Positions 36,856 to 45,848 of a DNA stretch of 62,176 bases are shown in pieces; within the stretch, counting starts at the first letter, position 1; each line of letters opens with the position of its first letter. The position numbers and the translations under genes were made by a program. The DNA comes from Roseibacillus sp. (GTDB lineage Bacteria > Verrucomicrobiota > Verrucomicrobiia > Verrucomicrobiales > Akkermansiaceae): assembly GCA_028821775.1 (NCBI GenBank), contig JAPKFB010000027.1, forward strand, positions 1-62,176. The letters are read 5' to 3'. A model generated the notes under the pieces. It saw nothing but the letters and a program-made list of their open reading frames with translations. It did not search any database and was not told the origin of the DNA.

Positions 36856-39012
36856 ATGCGATCCGCAGCCAAATTTTTCGCCACCATCCTGCTCGTTGCA
36901 GGATTCACCCACACCGCCCCCTCCCAAGTGGAGGACCCCGATCCTTTCGCCGCTGCTCTTGAGGCCGAAGGAGAAGGCAAGACCAAGGTCGAATTTCTCT
37001 CGGAGGTGCAGAGTATTTCTCCTGGAAAACCCTTCGAGGTGACCCTCAAGCTGACCCATCCCGAGGGATGGCACTCGTATTTCATTAATCCCGCGGGAGT
37101 GGGACTGACTCTCGATCCCTCTTGGGATCTCCCCAAGGGATTCAGCGTCGAACGCATCGCGTGGCCCACTCCGCACATCGGCGAGACCGCCGGTCAGAAG
37201 ACCTACGGCTACGATAACACCGTCTACCACCTCTTCAAGATCACGCCACCAAGCGATCTTGAGATCGCTTCGCAAGCGGTCATTTCAACCTCTCCAAAAT
37301 GGCAGATTTGCGATCTCAAGAGGTGCGTCGTCGAGCCTGGATTTGGCCCCAAGGTTTCCTACCGGGTCAATTTGGAGGTAAAGGCAGCCGCCGAAGTGAA
37401 CCCGGCCCATGCAGATTCCTTTCAGGCGGCCCGGGCCATGCTCCCCAAAGCGTTGCCCGCCGAACTCACTTTCCAAGCGAGCACGGATTCCAACACCATC
37501 ACCATCCTCCTCACTCCTGCCTCTGCGGTGGAAGGAGACCAGGTCTACTTCTTCGACTTTGATGGTCAAATGGATGCCCAAGCGGATCCTGAAATCGAAC
37601 GCGCTGACGACGGCCTGCGGTGGACGATCAAGCGGATGAAGGGAGTCAAAGCGGAGAAGCCTGGAAGCCTGGCGGGGGTTCTTGTCATTGGAGAACATAG
37701 CTACGCCGTTGAGGTCGAGTATGGCAAAATGGCATCCCCGCCGGTCAGCATGGGGACGCTCCTGAGCATTCTGGGCGGGATGTTCATCGGAGGCATGATT
37801 CTAAATCTCATGCCCTGTGTTTTTCCTGTCATCGGCCTCAAGATCATGGGCTTCGTGCAACAATCCGGCGAAGACCGGAAGACCATCTTTGTGCACGGAC
37901 TTATTTATGCCGTTGGCGTGGTCATTTCCTTCTGGGTGCTCTCAGGGCTACTCCTCGCTCTGCGTGAGGGCGCAATCGGAGCGGCGGGACAGGAAGTGAG
38001 CTGGGGGTTTCAACTGCAGAATCCGTGGGTGGTGTGGGTGTTGATGCTGATCATGTTTGTCCTCGCCTTGAATATGTTCGGAGTCTTTGAGATCGGAGTG
38101 TCCGCAACAAGTGTGGGAAGCAATCTTACTCACAAGCAGGGGGTAGGCGGCTCGTTCTTTTCGGGGGTCCTCGCCACCGTGGTGGCCACCCCTTGCTCGG
38201 CACCCTTTCTTGGGGTCGCGATCGGACTTGCCTTCGGACTCTCGCCGTTCCTGTTCATGGTGGCATTCACGGTCATGGCACTGGGACTCGCCTTCCCCTA
38301 CGTCTTGCTCTCAACTTTTCCCAGGTTGGTGGAGAAACTTCCCCGACCAGGCGCCTGGATGGAATCCTTCAAACAGGCCATGTCCTTCCTGCTCTTTGGC
38401 ACGGCGGGATTCCTCTTGTGGGTCTACGCTTCACAGATCGAACTATCCGGAATGCTCAAGGCGGTCATCGGGTTGACCTCCCTCGCCATCGGCCTCTGGG
38501 TTTACGGACGCTGGTGCACGATTGCCAAGGCCAAACGGACCCGCATGATCGGATTCGGGGTCGCAATTTTCTTCGCCGCCCTGGGATTGGCCGCCAGCAA
38601 GCCGCCCGCCAAGGGCATGAAGTGGGAGGCTTGGTCGCCGGAGGTGGCGCAACAGGCCCTCGAGGAGGGACGACCGGTCTATGTCGATTTCACCGCCACT
38701 TGGTGTGTCACCTGCCAAGTGAACAAGGGGCGGGCCTATCCTCGGAAGATCCAGGCTCTTTTCAAGGCCCACAACATCCTCCCGCTCAAAGCGGACTACA
38801 CGAACTACTCGCCTGAGATCGGCAAGGCGATCGATGAACTAGGTCGAAATGCAGTTCCCGTCAATGTGCTCTATGTGCCTGGTGAAGAGAACCCCCATCT
38901 CACCGAGGAACTCTTTGGCGCAAAATATATGGATGCGTTCATCAAGGAACACCTTGGAGAGCCGGATGCCTCAGACGACAGCTCGAAGATGACTGACGAG
39001 CAACTCAGGTGA
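36856..39012 (+). CDS. dsbD: Thiol:disulfide interchange protein DsbD
   Basis: Carries reducing power from the cytoplasm across the inner membrane to periplasmic thiol proteins. The 718-residue protein has an N-terminal signal (to about 22), a periplasmic alpha domain with Cys152 and Cys157 (WQICDLKRCVVE), about eight membrane helices with the paired cysteines in NLMPCVFPV (Cys321) and ATPCSAPFLG, and a C-terminal thioredoxin-like domain with WCVTC. All three cysteine pairs are present, so the full relay should work. It stands between a terminator and glgB. Confidence 0.93.
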   Translation: MRSAAKFFATILLVAGFTHTAPSQVEDPDPFAAALEAEGEGKTKVEFLSEVQSISPGKPFEVTLKLTHPEGWHSYFINPAGVGLTLDPSWDLPKGFSVERIAWPTPHIGETAGQKTYGYDNTVYHLFKITPPSDLEIASQAVISTSPKWQICDLKRCVVEPGFGPKVSYRVNLEVKAAAEVNPAHADSFQAARAMLPKALPAELTFQASTDSNTITILLTPASAVEGDQVYFFDFDGQMDAQADPEIERADDGLRWTIKRMKGVKAEKPGSLAGVLVIGEHSYAVEVEYGKMASPPVSMGTLLSILGGMFIGGMILNLMPCVFPVIGLKIMGFVQQSGEDRKTIFVHGLIYAVGVVISFWVLSGLLLALREGAIGAAGQEVSWGFQLQNPWVVWVLMLIMFVLALNMFGVFEIGVSATSVGSNLTHKQGVGGSFFSGVLATVVATPCSAPFLGVAIGLAFGLSPFLFMVAFTVMALGLAFPYVLLSTFPRLVEKLPRPGAWMESFKQAMSFLLFGTAGFLLWVYASQIELSGMLKAVIGLTSLAIGLWVYGRWCTIAKAKRTRMIGFGVAIFFAALGLAASKPPAKGMKWEAWSPEVAQQALEEGRPVYVDFTATWCVTCQVNKGRAYPRKIQALFKAHNILPLKADYTNYSPEIGKAIDELGRNAVPVNVLYVPGEENPHLTEELFGAKYMDAFIKEHLGEPDASDDSSKMTDEQLR

Positions 39013-39126
39013 CGGGAGAAAACCCGCGGATACTTCCCCTCACCAAAGGCTCGGGAATCGCTCCAAACAATCCCGAAACTCGACAATTGCAATTCTCTTC
39101 ACCCTCCCTTTCTTTCCTGTCTGGCG

Positions 39127-41139
39127 ATGTCGCTTCCTCTTCCGCAGCTTGTTCGCGACGATTCCTGGTTGGCGCCTTATGCCTCCCGGATTCGCTCCCG
39201 GATGACCCGCCTCTCGAATGCGCTGGGTGATATTCGCGACCTCCATGGAGGGCTTGGTGACTTCACCCTCCTGCACCAGGAAACGGGAGTCAATTTCCAT
39301 CCGGAGCGCAATTGCTGGACCGCTCGGGAGTGGGCCCCAGCCGCTCACGAAGTGAACTTGATGGGGGACTTCAATGAATGGAGCACCGTAAACCACCCTC
39401 TCAAGAAAGATCCTGATGGCTACTGGTCCCTTGAGCTCCCCGGTCATGCCCTGGCTCACAGACAACTTGTAAAGCTCCACGTCCTGGGTGCAGACGGCTC
39501 ACGCCATGATCGCATCCCGGCCACTATTCGACGGGCGGTGCAGGATCCCGGCACGCACGGTTATGCCGGCCAGATCTGGGAACCCGGCTCCTACCAGTGG
39601 CTGCACGAGTTCGATCCCTCCATCATCACTTCGCCCACCATTTACGAGAGTCACGTCGGCATGGCAGGTGAGGAACCCCGAGTGCATTCCTACCACGAGT
39701 TTGCGAGCGAAGTTCTTCCGCGCATCGCGGCCGCCGGCTACAACACGGTACAACTCATGGCCGTTGCGGAGCACCCCTACTACGGATCCTTCGGTTACCA
39801 TGTCTCCTCCTTCTTCGCGCCCTGCTCCCGCTTCGGCACTCCTGAGGACCTCAAGCATCTCGTCGATACAGCCCACGGACTTGGCCTCGCGGTGCTCATG
39901 GATGTGGTGCACTCCCACGCGATCAAGAATTACGGCGAGGGACTCAATAACTTTGATGGCTCCGGAGGACAGTATTTTCACTCCGATGAGCGGGGCGACC
40001 ATCCCGGATGGGACTCCAAGTGCTTCGATTACGCCAAGCCCGAGGTGCAGCGCTTTCTGCTCTCCAACTTGCGCTACTGGCTCGAGGAATTCCGCTTCGA
40101 CGGTTTCCGCTTCGACGGAATCACCTCCCTCCTCTACTGGCATCGGGGCACCGCCAGCTTCGAGAACTACGAGCCCTACTTTGACAAGGAGGTCGACGAA
40201 GACGGCCTGCTCTACCTCCAGTTGGCAAATGCCGTGGTGCAGGAGTTTCGACTCGGCGCAATCTCCATTGCAGAAGACATGTCCGGTCAACCCGGACTCT
40301 GTCGTCCTCTCTCAGAAGGCGGCAGCGGATTCACCCACCGCCTCGCAATGGGGATCCCCGACCACTGGATCAAGATCCTCAAGGAACAGCGGGACGAGGA
40401 GTGGGATCTCTCCTGGCTCTGGGACGTTCTCACCAATCGCCGAGCAGGAGAGTCAAACATTGCCTACACCGAATCCCATGATCAGGCCCTGGTTGGCGAC
40501 AAGACGCTCGCCTTCTGGCTCATGGACAAGGAGATGTACTGGCACATGAAACAGGGCGAACACCACCCCGTCATCGAGCGCGGCCTCGCCCTCCACAAAA
40601 TGATTCGCCTCATCACCATCGCCCTAGGCGGGGAAGGATGGCTCAACTTCATGGGGAACGAGTTTGGCCATCCCGAGTGGGTCGACTTTCCACGCGAGGG
40701 TAACAACTGGTCGTATCAGCATTGCCGACGCCAATGGTCCCTGCTCGACGATGAAGAACTCCGCTACAGCGAACTGGCAGCCTTCGATCGTGCCATGATT
40801 GCGATGGCGCACGAATGTGGCTTGCTGGAACAGCCGCCTGCGGTGCGTGTTCATCTCCACAACGATGACAAGGTTCTCATTGCAGAACGCGGCGACCTTC
40901 TCCTAGCCTTCAATTTTTCGGGTCAGCAGTCTTATTCCGACTACCTGATCGATGTTCCCCGCTCAGGGGTCTACCGAGTAATTCTCGATTCGGACATGAA
41001 GTGCTTTGGCGGGCACGGTCGGCTTGACCACAGCGTGGTTCATCACACTCTCTGCAAGAATCCCAAACTCCACCTCTACCTTCCAAGCCGCACGGCCCTG
41101 GTCCTGGACCGAGAGGATCCGCCGGAACGAGGCCGCTAA
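39127..41139 (+). CDS. glgB: 1,4-alpha-glucan branching enzyme, eukaryotic-like type
   Basis: Creates alpha-1,6 branches in glycogen-like glucans. The 670-residue protein has a short N-terminal part, a CBM48 (WAPAAHEVNLMGDFNEW) and a GH13 barrel with DVVHSHAIKNYGEGL, the nucleophile Asp in FRFDGFRFDGITSLLYW, the acid/base Glu in ISIAEDMSG and the transition-state Asp in YTESHDQAL. The YESHVGMAGEEP and GYNTVQLMAVAEHPYYGSFG runs look like the plant/animal GBE1 type rather than E. coli GlgB. Together with the GT4-GH57 pair 4 kb away it suggests alpha-glucan storage. Confidence 0.93.
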   Translation: MSLPLPQLVRDDSWLAPYASRIRSRMTRLSNALGDIRDLHGGLGDFTLLHQETGVNFHPERNCWTAREWAPAAHEVNLMGDFNEWSTVNHPLKKDPDGYWSLELPGHALAHRQLVKLHVLGADGSRHDRIPATIRRAVQDPGTHGYAGQIWEPGSYQWLHEFDPSIITSPTIYESHVGMAGEEPRVHSYHEFASEVLPRIAAAGYNTVQLMAVAEHPYYGSFGYHVSSFFAPCSRFGTPEDLKHLVDTAHGLGLAVLMDVVHSHAIKNYGEGLNNFDGSGGQYFHSDERGDHPGWDSKCFDYAKPEVQRFLLSNLRYWLEEFRFDGFRFDGITSLLYWHRGTASFENYEPYFDKEVDEDGLLYLQLANAVVQEFRLGAISIAEDMSGQPGLCRPLSEGGSGFTHRLAMGIPDHWIKILKEQRDEEWDLSWLWDVLTNRRAGESNIAYTESHDQALVGDKTLAFWLMDKEMYWHMKQGEHHPVIERGLALHKMIRLITIALGGEGWLNFMGNEFGHPEWVDFPREGNNWSYQHCRRQWSLLDDEELRYSELAAFDRAMIAMAHECGLLEQPPAVRVHLHNDDKVLIAERGDLLLAFNFSGQQSYSDYLIDVPRSGVYRVILDSDMKCFGGHGRLDHSVVHHTLCKNPKLHLYLPSRTALVLDREDPPERGR

Positions 41140-41216
41140 GAGTCTCTTGAGAAAAAGTGGAGCCAGGGCGAGTCGGGTTCACGCACCCTCCCCTCGAATT
41201 GGAGCGGATGAGGCTG

Positions 41217-42191
41217 CTAAAAATCGCGTCGACAGAACAACCACCCCGCCAGGGAAAGCAGCACTCCTTCAAAAATCAGGGAGGTCCCAATCACATAGAA
41301 CCCTGAATTGCGACGCACCGCATCGTCAATCCCCTCCAAATCTTCGCGATCGGCTTCGGCACCAAGCAGGGCGGCCGTGAAATCCTCCGTACTAAAGCCC
41401 TTCTGGCCGCCCACGGTGATGAGTCGATCACCGAACTCGATCGTCTGCTTGGTCTTTGGAAGGACTGTGTAGAGGGCAACACTGGCGCGATACCACGGCT
41501 TGAGATTTTCCTGCATCTCAGCATCACCGCCCTGGGACTGGGTGTAAGCCGCGGCGTAGAGATTCCCCTCCACCGCATTCATGATGAATGATCCAAACCA
41601 GATCAGGAGGGCAAACAGGATACCCGCCAGGGTCGACTTGGTGATCACGGTCACAAGCACCACCACGGCGTAGAGGTAGCTGAAAACCAACAAGGAAAGC
41701 GGCACCATCCATAGGACCGAAGGATTCCAGGTTCCCATCCGCAACTTGAGAGCGAAAAACACGAGCACGGTGAAAAGGCCCACTTGAATGAGCATGAACA
41801 GAAGGCTCCCCAAGTACTTGGTGAGGAAAATCTTCAGTCGGCTGACGGGTTTGGAAAGCGAGAGTTCGATCGATCCTTCAGACATGAAATCCGGAAAGAT
41901 GGACGCGGTCGAAATCAGCCCCAGGATAATGGCGATCCAGGTAATCCAGAGCGGCACGATGAATTTTGTGAAAATCCCGATGTAGAGGAGCTCGGCCCAC
42001 TCCGATCCCTTTCGGAAGAGCTCGTGTTCAAAGGAGACGAGCCCGAAGAAGAGGCTCATGCCGCCCTCATTGAAACCGATCGAGAGGTAGAGGAGGCCCA
42101 CGAGTCCCGAGATGCCAAGGGTGATCCAAAAAAGGGCCCTCGCCTTGAGGAGACGATAGGAATCCAGAAGCAAAGTGATGATGGCGATCAT
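41217..42191 (-). CDS. ABC-2 type transporter permease
   Basis: Membrane subunit of 324 residues with about six hydrophobic helices (for example FWITLGISGLVGLLYLSIGF, IVPLWITWIAIILGLISTAS, VPLSLLVFSYLYAVVVLVTV). A large extracytoplasmic part lies between helices 5 and 6 (residues about 210-295). EGSIELSLSKPVSR between helices is typical of ABC-2/NatB-like permeases. Its start overlaps the stop of the ATP-binding subunit by four bases, so they form one exporter. Substrate unknown. Confidence 0.88.
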   Translation of the reverse strand: MIAIITLLLDSYRLLKARALFWITLGISGLVGLLYLSIGFNEGGMSLFFGLVSFEHELFRKGSEWAELLYIGIFTKFIVPLWITWIAIILGLISTASIFPDFMSEGSIELSLSKPVSRLKIFLTKYLGSLLFMLIQVGLFTVLVFFALKLRMGTWNPSVLWMVPLSLLVFSYLYAVVVLVTVITKSTLAGILFALLIWFGSFIMNAVEGNLYAAAYTQSQGGDAEMQENLKPWYRASVALYTVLPKTKQTIEFGDRLITVGGQKGFSTEDFTAALLGAEADREDLEGIDDAVRRNSGFYVIGTSLIFEGVLLSLAGWLFCRRDF

Positions 42192-43114
42192 GTCGGCTCC
42201 TCATTTCGAGATTGCTCGACCACTTCGAGGAAGAGTTCCTCGAGGGAGAGGCGATTTCGCTGAATGGATTGAATGACCACCTCATGATGGCGTAGAAAAT
42301 CGATCACGGGCTGAAGTTGCTTGGGATCCCCTCCCTTGAAGAGGATGTGGCCATTGGCAACCACCGCACTCAGCGTTTCGAGCTTATAGACCAGCTCGTC
42401 GCTCAAGGGGGAAGCCAGCACGATTTCATATTCCTCCTTCGATTTGGTGAGCTCCTCCAGATCGCCTTCCCGCACGAGCGCCCCCTTGGCAAGGATCGCC
42501 ACCCGATCAGCCACCTGTTCGAGTTCGGAGAGCAAATGGGTATTGATGAAGACAGTGCAACCCTCTTCCCGCATTCGCTTCACGATCTCTCGAATTTCGC
42601 GGCGCCCTTCGGGATCGACCCCGTCGGTCGGTTCATCGAGGAAGAGCAGTTTGGGGTCATTGACCAGAGCCTGCGCGATTCCCACCCGCTGTTTCATCCC
42701 CTTCGAGTAAGTACGCACTTTGCGCTGGGCCCAGTCTCTCATCCCAACAAGTTCCAGCAGGGCCTCGACCCGTGAGCTGGCTTGGCGAACCGTAAATCCG
42801 GCCATGCCCGCGGAATACTCGACCACTTGCCGACCGGTCAGATAGTCCGGGAAGCGCGCATGCTCCGGGAGGTAGCCGACCTTTTGCAGTGAGGGCTTAT
42901 GTCCGATGGGCTGCCCCAACATTTCTCCCTCACACTCGGTCGCCCGGATGATCGTGGTGAGAATCTTCACCAATGTACTCTTCCCGGCACCATTGGGGCC
43001 GAGGAGACCAAAGACCGAACCCGGGGGAACCTGGAGGGCGATCCCCTGCAAAGCCTCGACCTTGCCCTTGTAGACCTTCCGCACGTGCTTGAGATCGAGG
43101 ACCGGAGGCTCCAT
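42188..43114 (-). CDS. ABC transporter ATP-binding protein
   Basis: ATPase of the exporter formed with the gene overlapping its 3' end. It has 308 residues from ATG 43114; longer upstream starts give an unlikely N-terminus. Motifs: Walker A GPNGAGKST near 40-48, the signature as YSKGMKQRVGIAQAL, Walker B LLFLDEPTDGVDP and an H-loop NTHLLSELE. The C-terminal extension of about 90 residues resembles the NatA/multidrug subfamily. No regulator gene is adjacent. Confidence 0.93.
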   Translation of the reverse strand: MEPPVLDLKHVRKVYKGKVEALQGIALQVPPGSVFGLLGPNGAGKSTLVKILTTIIRATECEGEMLGQPIGHKPSLQKVGYLPEHARFPDYLTGRQVVEYSAGMAGFTVRQASSRVEALLELVGMRDWAQRKVRTYSKGMKQRVGIAQALVNDPKLLFLDEPTDGVDPEGRREIREIVKRMREEGCTVFINTHLLSELEQVADRVAILAKGALVREGDLEELTKSKEEYEIVLASPLSDELVYKLETLSAVVANGHILFKGGDPKQLQPVIDFLRHHEVVIQSIQRNRLSLEELFLEVVEQSRNEEPT

Positions 43115-43362
43115 GAGTAAGAAAAATCTAGCCGAGGGTTCTCCGATCGCAAGCCGGGAGCAGACCGGAAAGTGCCTTGTCATTGTAAGCTCAGCATCAA
43201 CAAAGCTCTCCGAAGGTGGGAAAACCCTCTTCTCACGGAGCAGTTCGGACCGGAACGCTCCAGATCCAGCCAGAGAAACGGAATAGATCCTCGCCCCGCT
43301 CCTCTCAGAAACGAGACTCATTGTGCGTCAATTATACCTTCCGATTGCGCAACAACCCCAGA

Positions 43363-43374
43363 AACGTTAACGTT
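43363..43374. promoter_or_regulatory. AACGTTAACGTT palindrome before msrA
   Basis: A perfect 12-base palindrome eight bases upstream of the msrA start codon. It could be an operator that blocks transcription or translation start, or a chance A/T-rich palindrome. No second copy was noticed nearby. Confidence 0.35.
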
Positions 43375-43382
43375 CTCCCATC

Positions 43383-44039
43383 ATGAAATCCGTTGCGCTA
43401 TCCGCCCTCCTGAGTCTCTTTGCAATCGGGGCCGCTTCCTGCGATGAAGGCGGCGCCAAGAAGACGACCAATGTTCCCGAGACGAAGATGAAGGAAAAGC
43501 CCGAGGATAAGAAAGGTGTGCCTGCCGGACACGAGACCCTTACCCTTGGGGCCGGCTGTTTCTGGTGCGTGGAAGCGGTCTACCAGCAACTGAAAGGGGT
43601 CCATTCCGTGGTCTCCGGCTACATGGGCGGCTTTGTTCCCGACCCGACTTACGAACAGGTGTGCCAGAAAAATACGGGCCACGTTGAGGTTGTGCAGGTG
43701 ATTTACGATCCCAGGAAGATCCCCACTTCAGATGTCCTCGCCTGGTTTTGGGAACTCCACGATCCCACCAGCAAGGACAAGCAGGGCAACGACTCCGGCC
43801 CGCAATACCGTTCGGCAGTCTTCTACCACTCCGAGGCTCAGAAAAAAACCTCCGAGCTGTCCATGAAGGAGGCTCAGAAAATGTTCAAGAAGCCGATCGT
43901 GACTGAAATTCGCAAGGCAGAAAAATTCTACCTCGCCGAAGACTATCATCAGAATTTCTACTTTCTGAACCGAAAGAAGAACGGCTATTGCCGCTATGTC
44001 ATCGAACCGAAGCTCTTGAAACTCAAGCTTAAGGATTAA
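43383..44039 (+). CDS. msrA: Lipoprotein peptide-methionine (S)-S-oxide reductase MsrA
   Basis: Repairs oxidised methionine in proteins. The 218-residue protein starts with a lipoprotein signal (LLSLFAIGAASC, Cys20), so it acts in the periplasm or on the outer membrane rather than in the cytoplasm. A Lys/Glu-rich linker follows, then the catalytic motif GAGCFWCVEAVY near 56-67 and YHQNFYFLNRKKNGYCRYVI near the end, whose Cys may resolve the disulfide. A periplasmic MsrA could receive electrons from the DsbD system encoded 4 kb upstream (inference). Confidence 0.93.
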   Translation: MKSVALSALLSLFAIGAASCDEGGAKKTTNVPETKMKEKPEDKKGVPAGHETLTLGAGCFWCVEAVYQQLKGVHSVVSGYMGGFVPDPTYEQVCQKNTGHVEVVQVIYDPRKIPTSDVLAWFWELHDPTSKDKQGNDSGPQYRSAVFYHSEAQKKTSELSMKEAQKMFKKPIVTEIRKAEKFYLAEDYHQNFYFLNRKKNGYCRYVIEPKLLKLKLKD

Positions 44040-44165
44040 ATTTACGGCAATAGCTGACCGCTCACCCAGTCCCCGGATCCTTTGAACGGGCACCACCGCC
44101 ATGGGCGCCAATCGAGCTCGCTCTCGGTAAGATTTAGGGAGTGAATCCTCCTTGCAAGATCTGAA

Positions 44166-44184
44166 AAGGTATTTAAGATACCTT
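44166..44184. promoter_or_regulatory. Inverted repeat directly before the 44187 gene
   Basis: AAGGTAT (44166-44172) and ATACCTT (44178-44184) form a perfect 7-base inverted repeat around TTAAG and stop two bases before ATG 44187. Position suggests an operator or a hairpin masking the translation start; AAGG in the left arm may double as the ribosome binding site. Confidence 0.45.
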
Positions 44185-44186
44185 AA

Positions 44187-44618
44187 ATGCCTGCCGGCTA
44201 TGAATACCACCTAGATTACCGAGTCATCGATGCAGCGGCTTGGGACCATGTGTCCTTGGTCGATATGGAAACCAACCTTGAGGAGGCCTCCCAGCTGCCT
44301 AATGATCTGCGCGGAGCAGTCGAATATCTCGATTTGAGCGAATCACTCTCCCTCCAAGTGAGCTATGTGGGAGCGCTCCAACTCGCACCATGGTATGAAC
44401 GACTCATCGATCGCGGAGTTCGCGGTTCGGTGATCTACGCACCAAACGAGGAGATTTACGAGGTAGCCAGCACGATCATTGCAACCTGTTCCATGGTGGG
44501 CGGCGGTCTCCCCGATGGCTATCGCCTCTCAAGGACACCCATTGCGTTGCGAAACATGCACCACTACCTCGATCAGGGAGCCATCACGAACGAACTCCCC
44601 AGCGCACGCGTGGCGTAG
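44187..44618 (+). CDS. Small cytoplasmic protein, possibly SpoIIAA/STAS-like
   Basis: 143 residues without signal or membrane segment. The central part (AVEYLDLSESLSLQVSYVGA, then APWYERLIDRGVRGSVIYAP) has the strand-helix-strand rhythm of SpoIIAA/STAS-like proteins, but I see no diagnostic residue and the call is weak. It is an isolated gene between msrA and the convergent GH57 gene, and a palindrome sits immediately before its start. Confidence 0.6.
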   Translation: MPAGYEYHLDYRVIDAAAWDHVSLVDMETNLEEASQLPNDLRGAVEYLDLSESLSLQVSYVGALQLAPWYERLIDRGVRGSVIYAPNEEIYEVASTIIATCSMVGGGLPDGYRLSRTPIALRNMHHYLDQGAITNELPSARVA

Positions 44619-44630
44619 ACCTTTGCAAGA

Positions 44631-45848
44631 TCACACTAAGAAACTGCGCGCGATGTTGATCCGGTCCACCCGGATTTGTAAATCCGCGAGGGCATTCATG
44701 AAATAGATGTATGCGTCGTAAGGAGTTTCGAAGGGGCTTAAGTAACGATGCGCCAATCCATCGCTGCCCACCCTAGAATTCATGTAATGGAAGTGGTCGG
44801 AGCATTGCAGCTTTGACCAGGAGTGAATGAGACGGGGGTCGCCAGTCTCCATGACAGCTTGCTCGATGCCATGGATCTTGAGAGCGGCCTCCTTTTGCAT
44901 GGCATTGCCGATCCAGGCGGAGGGATCTCGTTCACTTTCAGCCCACGACGTCGGTTGAGAGCAATCGTAGTCGGACTCTACCTCGAAGCGTGCCACTGCC
45001 ATACTCGGGGAAACAAACTCCCCTCCCCGCTCAAGATACATCGAAACAAATTCCTCCCAGAAGCGGAAGGTCCCGGGGTCGCGCCACTGATGTTCTCCAA
45101 TGGTCTCGAAATCCATGAAGATATTCAGCAGTTGCCCGTGCATCCCGGCAAGGCGCTCACAATAGTCCGCCGCGTTGAGGGGGTAGCCCTTCCAGGCCTT
45201 GTCCGTAAAGCGAAAGGCCAAGTCATCGGAAAGGAACGAATTGCGTAACAGGATTTTCACGGCCTTGGTCCCCGGGGCCTTCACGAGATAGTTCGCCTCC
45301 GAGTGAGGGTGAACCCACGGAACTCCCTCGGCCAGAATGCCTCGGAATCCCAGCGATTCGACTTCGGTCGCGATGCGATTCGAGTAGATGAATTCCGTAT
45401 TCCGAAAGACCCTGGGCTCAACCCCAAACACTTCGCGAACCTTGGCGCCATGAAGGTTAATCTGCCGTTGAAATTCCGCGAACGAGTAGAGTGAGGCTAG
45501 GGAATGATAGTAGGTTTCGCCGAGCACTTCGACACCTCCGGTGGCTATAAGATCGCAGAAGGAATCCAGCACATCCGGCCGGTAGTCGGCCATTTGCTCC
45601 AACACCAACCCAGTAAAGGAAAGCGCAATCCGAAAACGCCCTTCGGACCTCTCAATCAACTTGCGAAAGAATTGCGCGGCGGGGAGATAACACTTTTCCG
45701 CAACCTTGGAGAACACCCGCCGGTTGAGTTCATCGTCCTCGTAGTAACTGCGCTGACCGATCTGGAAAAAATCGTAGCTGGTGAGTCGATAAGGTTGATG
45801 GACCTGGAAACAGATGCAGGGAGCCAGCAGGGGCGAAGCGGCCATCAT
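44631..45848 (-). CDS. Glycoside hydrolase family 57 protein
   Basis: About 405 residues from ATG 45848, chosen because it overlaps the preceding glycosyltransferase stop by ATGA. Family GH57 features: the N-terminal ICFQVHQPYRL, the GVEVLGETYYHSLASLY motif, the nucleophile Glu region VFRNTEFIYSNRIA and the acid Asp in NIFMDFETIGEHQW. The family acts on alpha-1,4-glucans (alpha-amylase, 4-alpha-glucanotransferase or branching types). Translational coupling to a GT4 enzyme suggests joint synthesis or trimming of an alpha-glucan. Confidence 0.92.
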   Translation of the reverse strand: MMAASPLLAPCICFQVHQPYRLTSYDFFQIGQRSYYEDDELNRRVFSKVAEKCYLPAAQFFRKLIERSEGRFRIALSFTGLVLEQMADYRPDVLDSFCDLIATGGVEVLGETYYHSLASLYSFAEFQRQINLHGAKVREVFGVEPRVFRNTEFIYSNRIATEVESLGFRGILAEGVPWVHPHSEANYLVKAPGTKAVKILLRNSFLSDDLAFRFTDKAWKGYPLNAADYCERLAGMHGQLLNIFMDFETIGEHQWRDPGTFRFWEEFVSMYLERGGEFVSPSMAVARFEVESDYDCSQPTSWAESERDPSAWIGNAMQKEAALKIHGIEQAVMETGDPRLIHSWSKLQCSDHFHYMNSRVGSDGLAHRYLSPFETPYDAYIYFMNALADLQIRVDRINIARSFLV

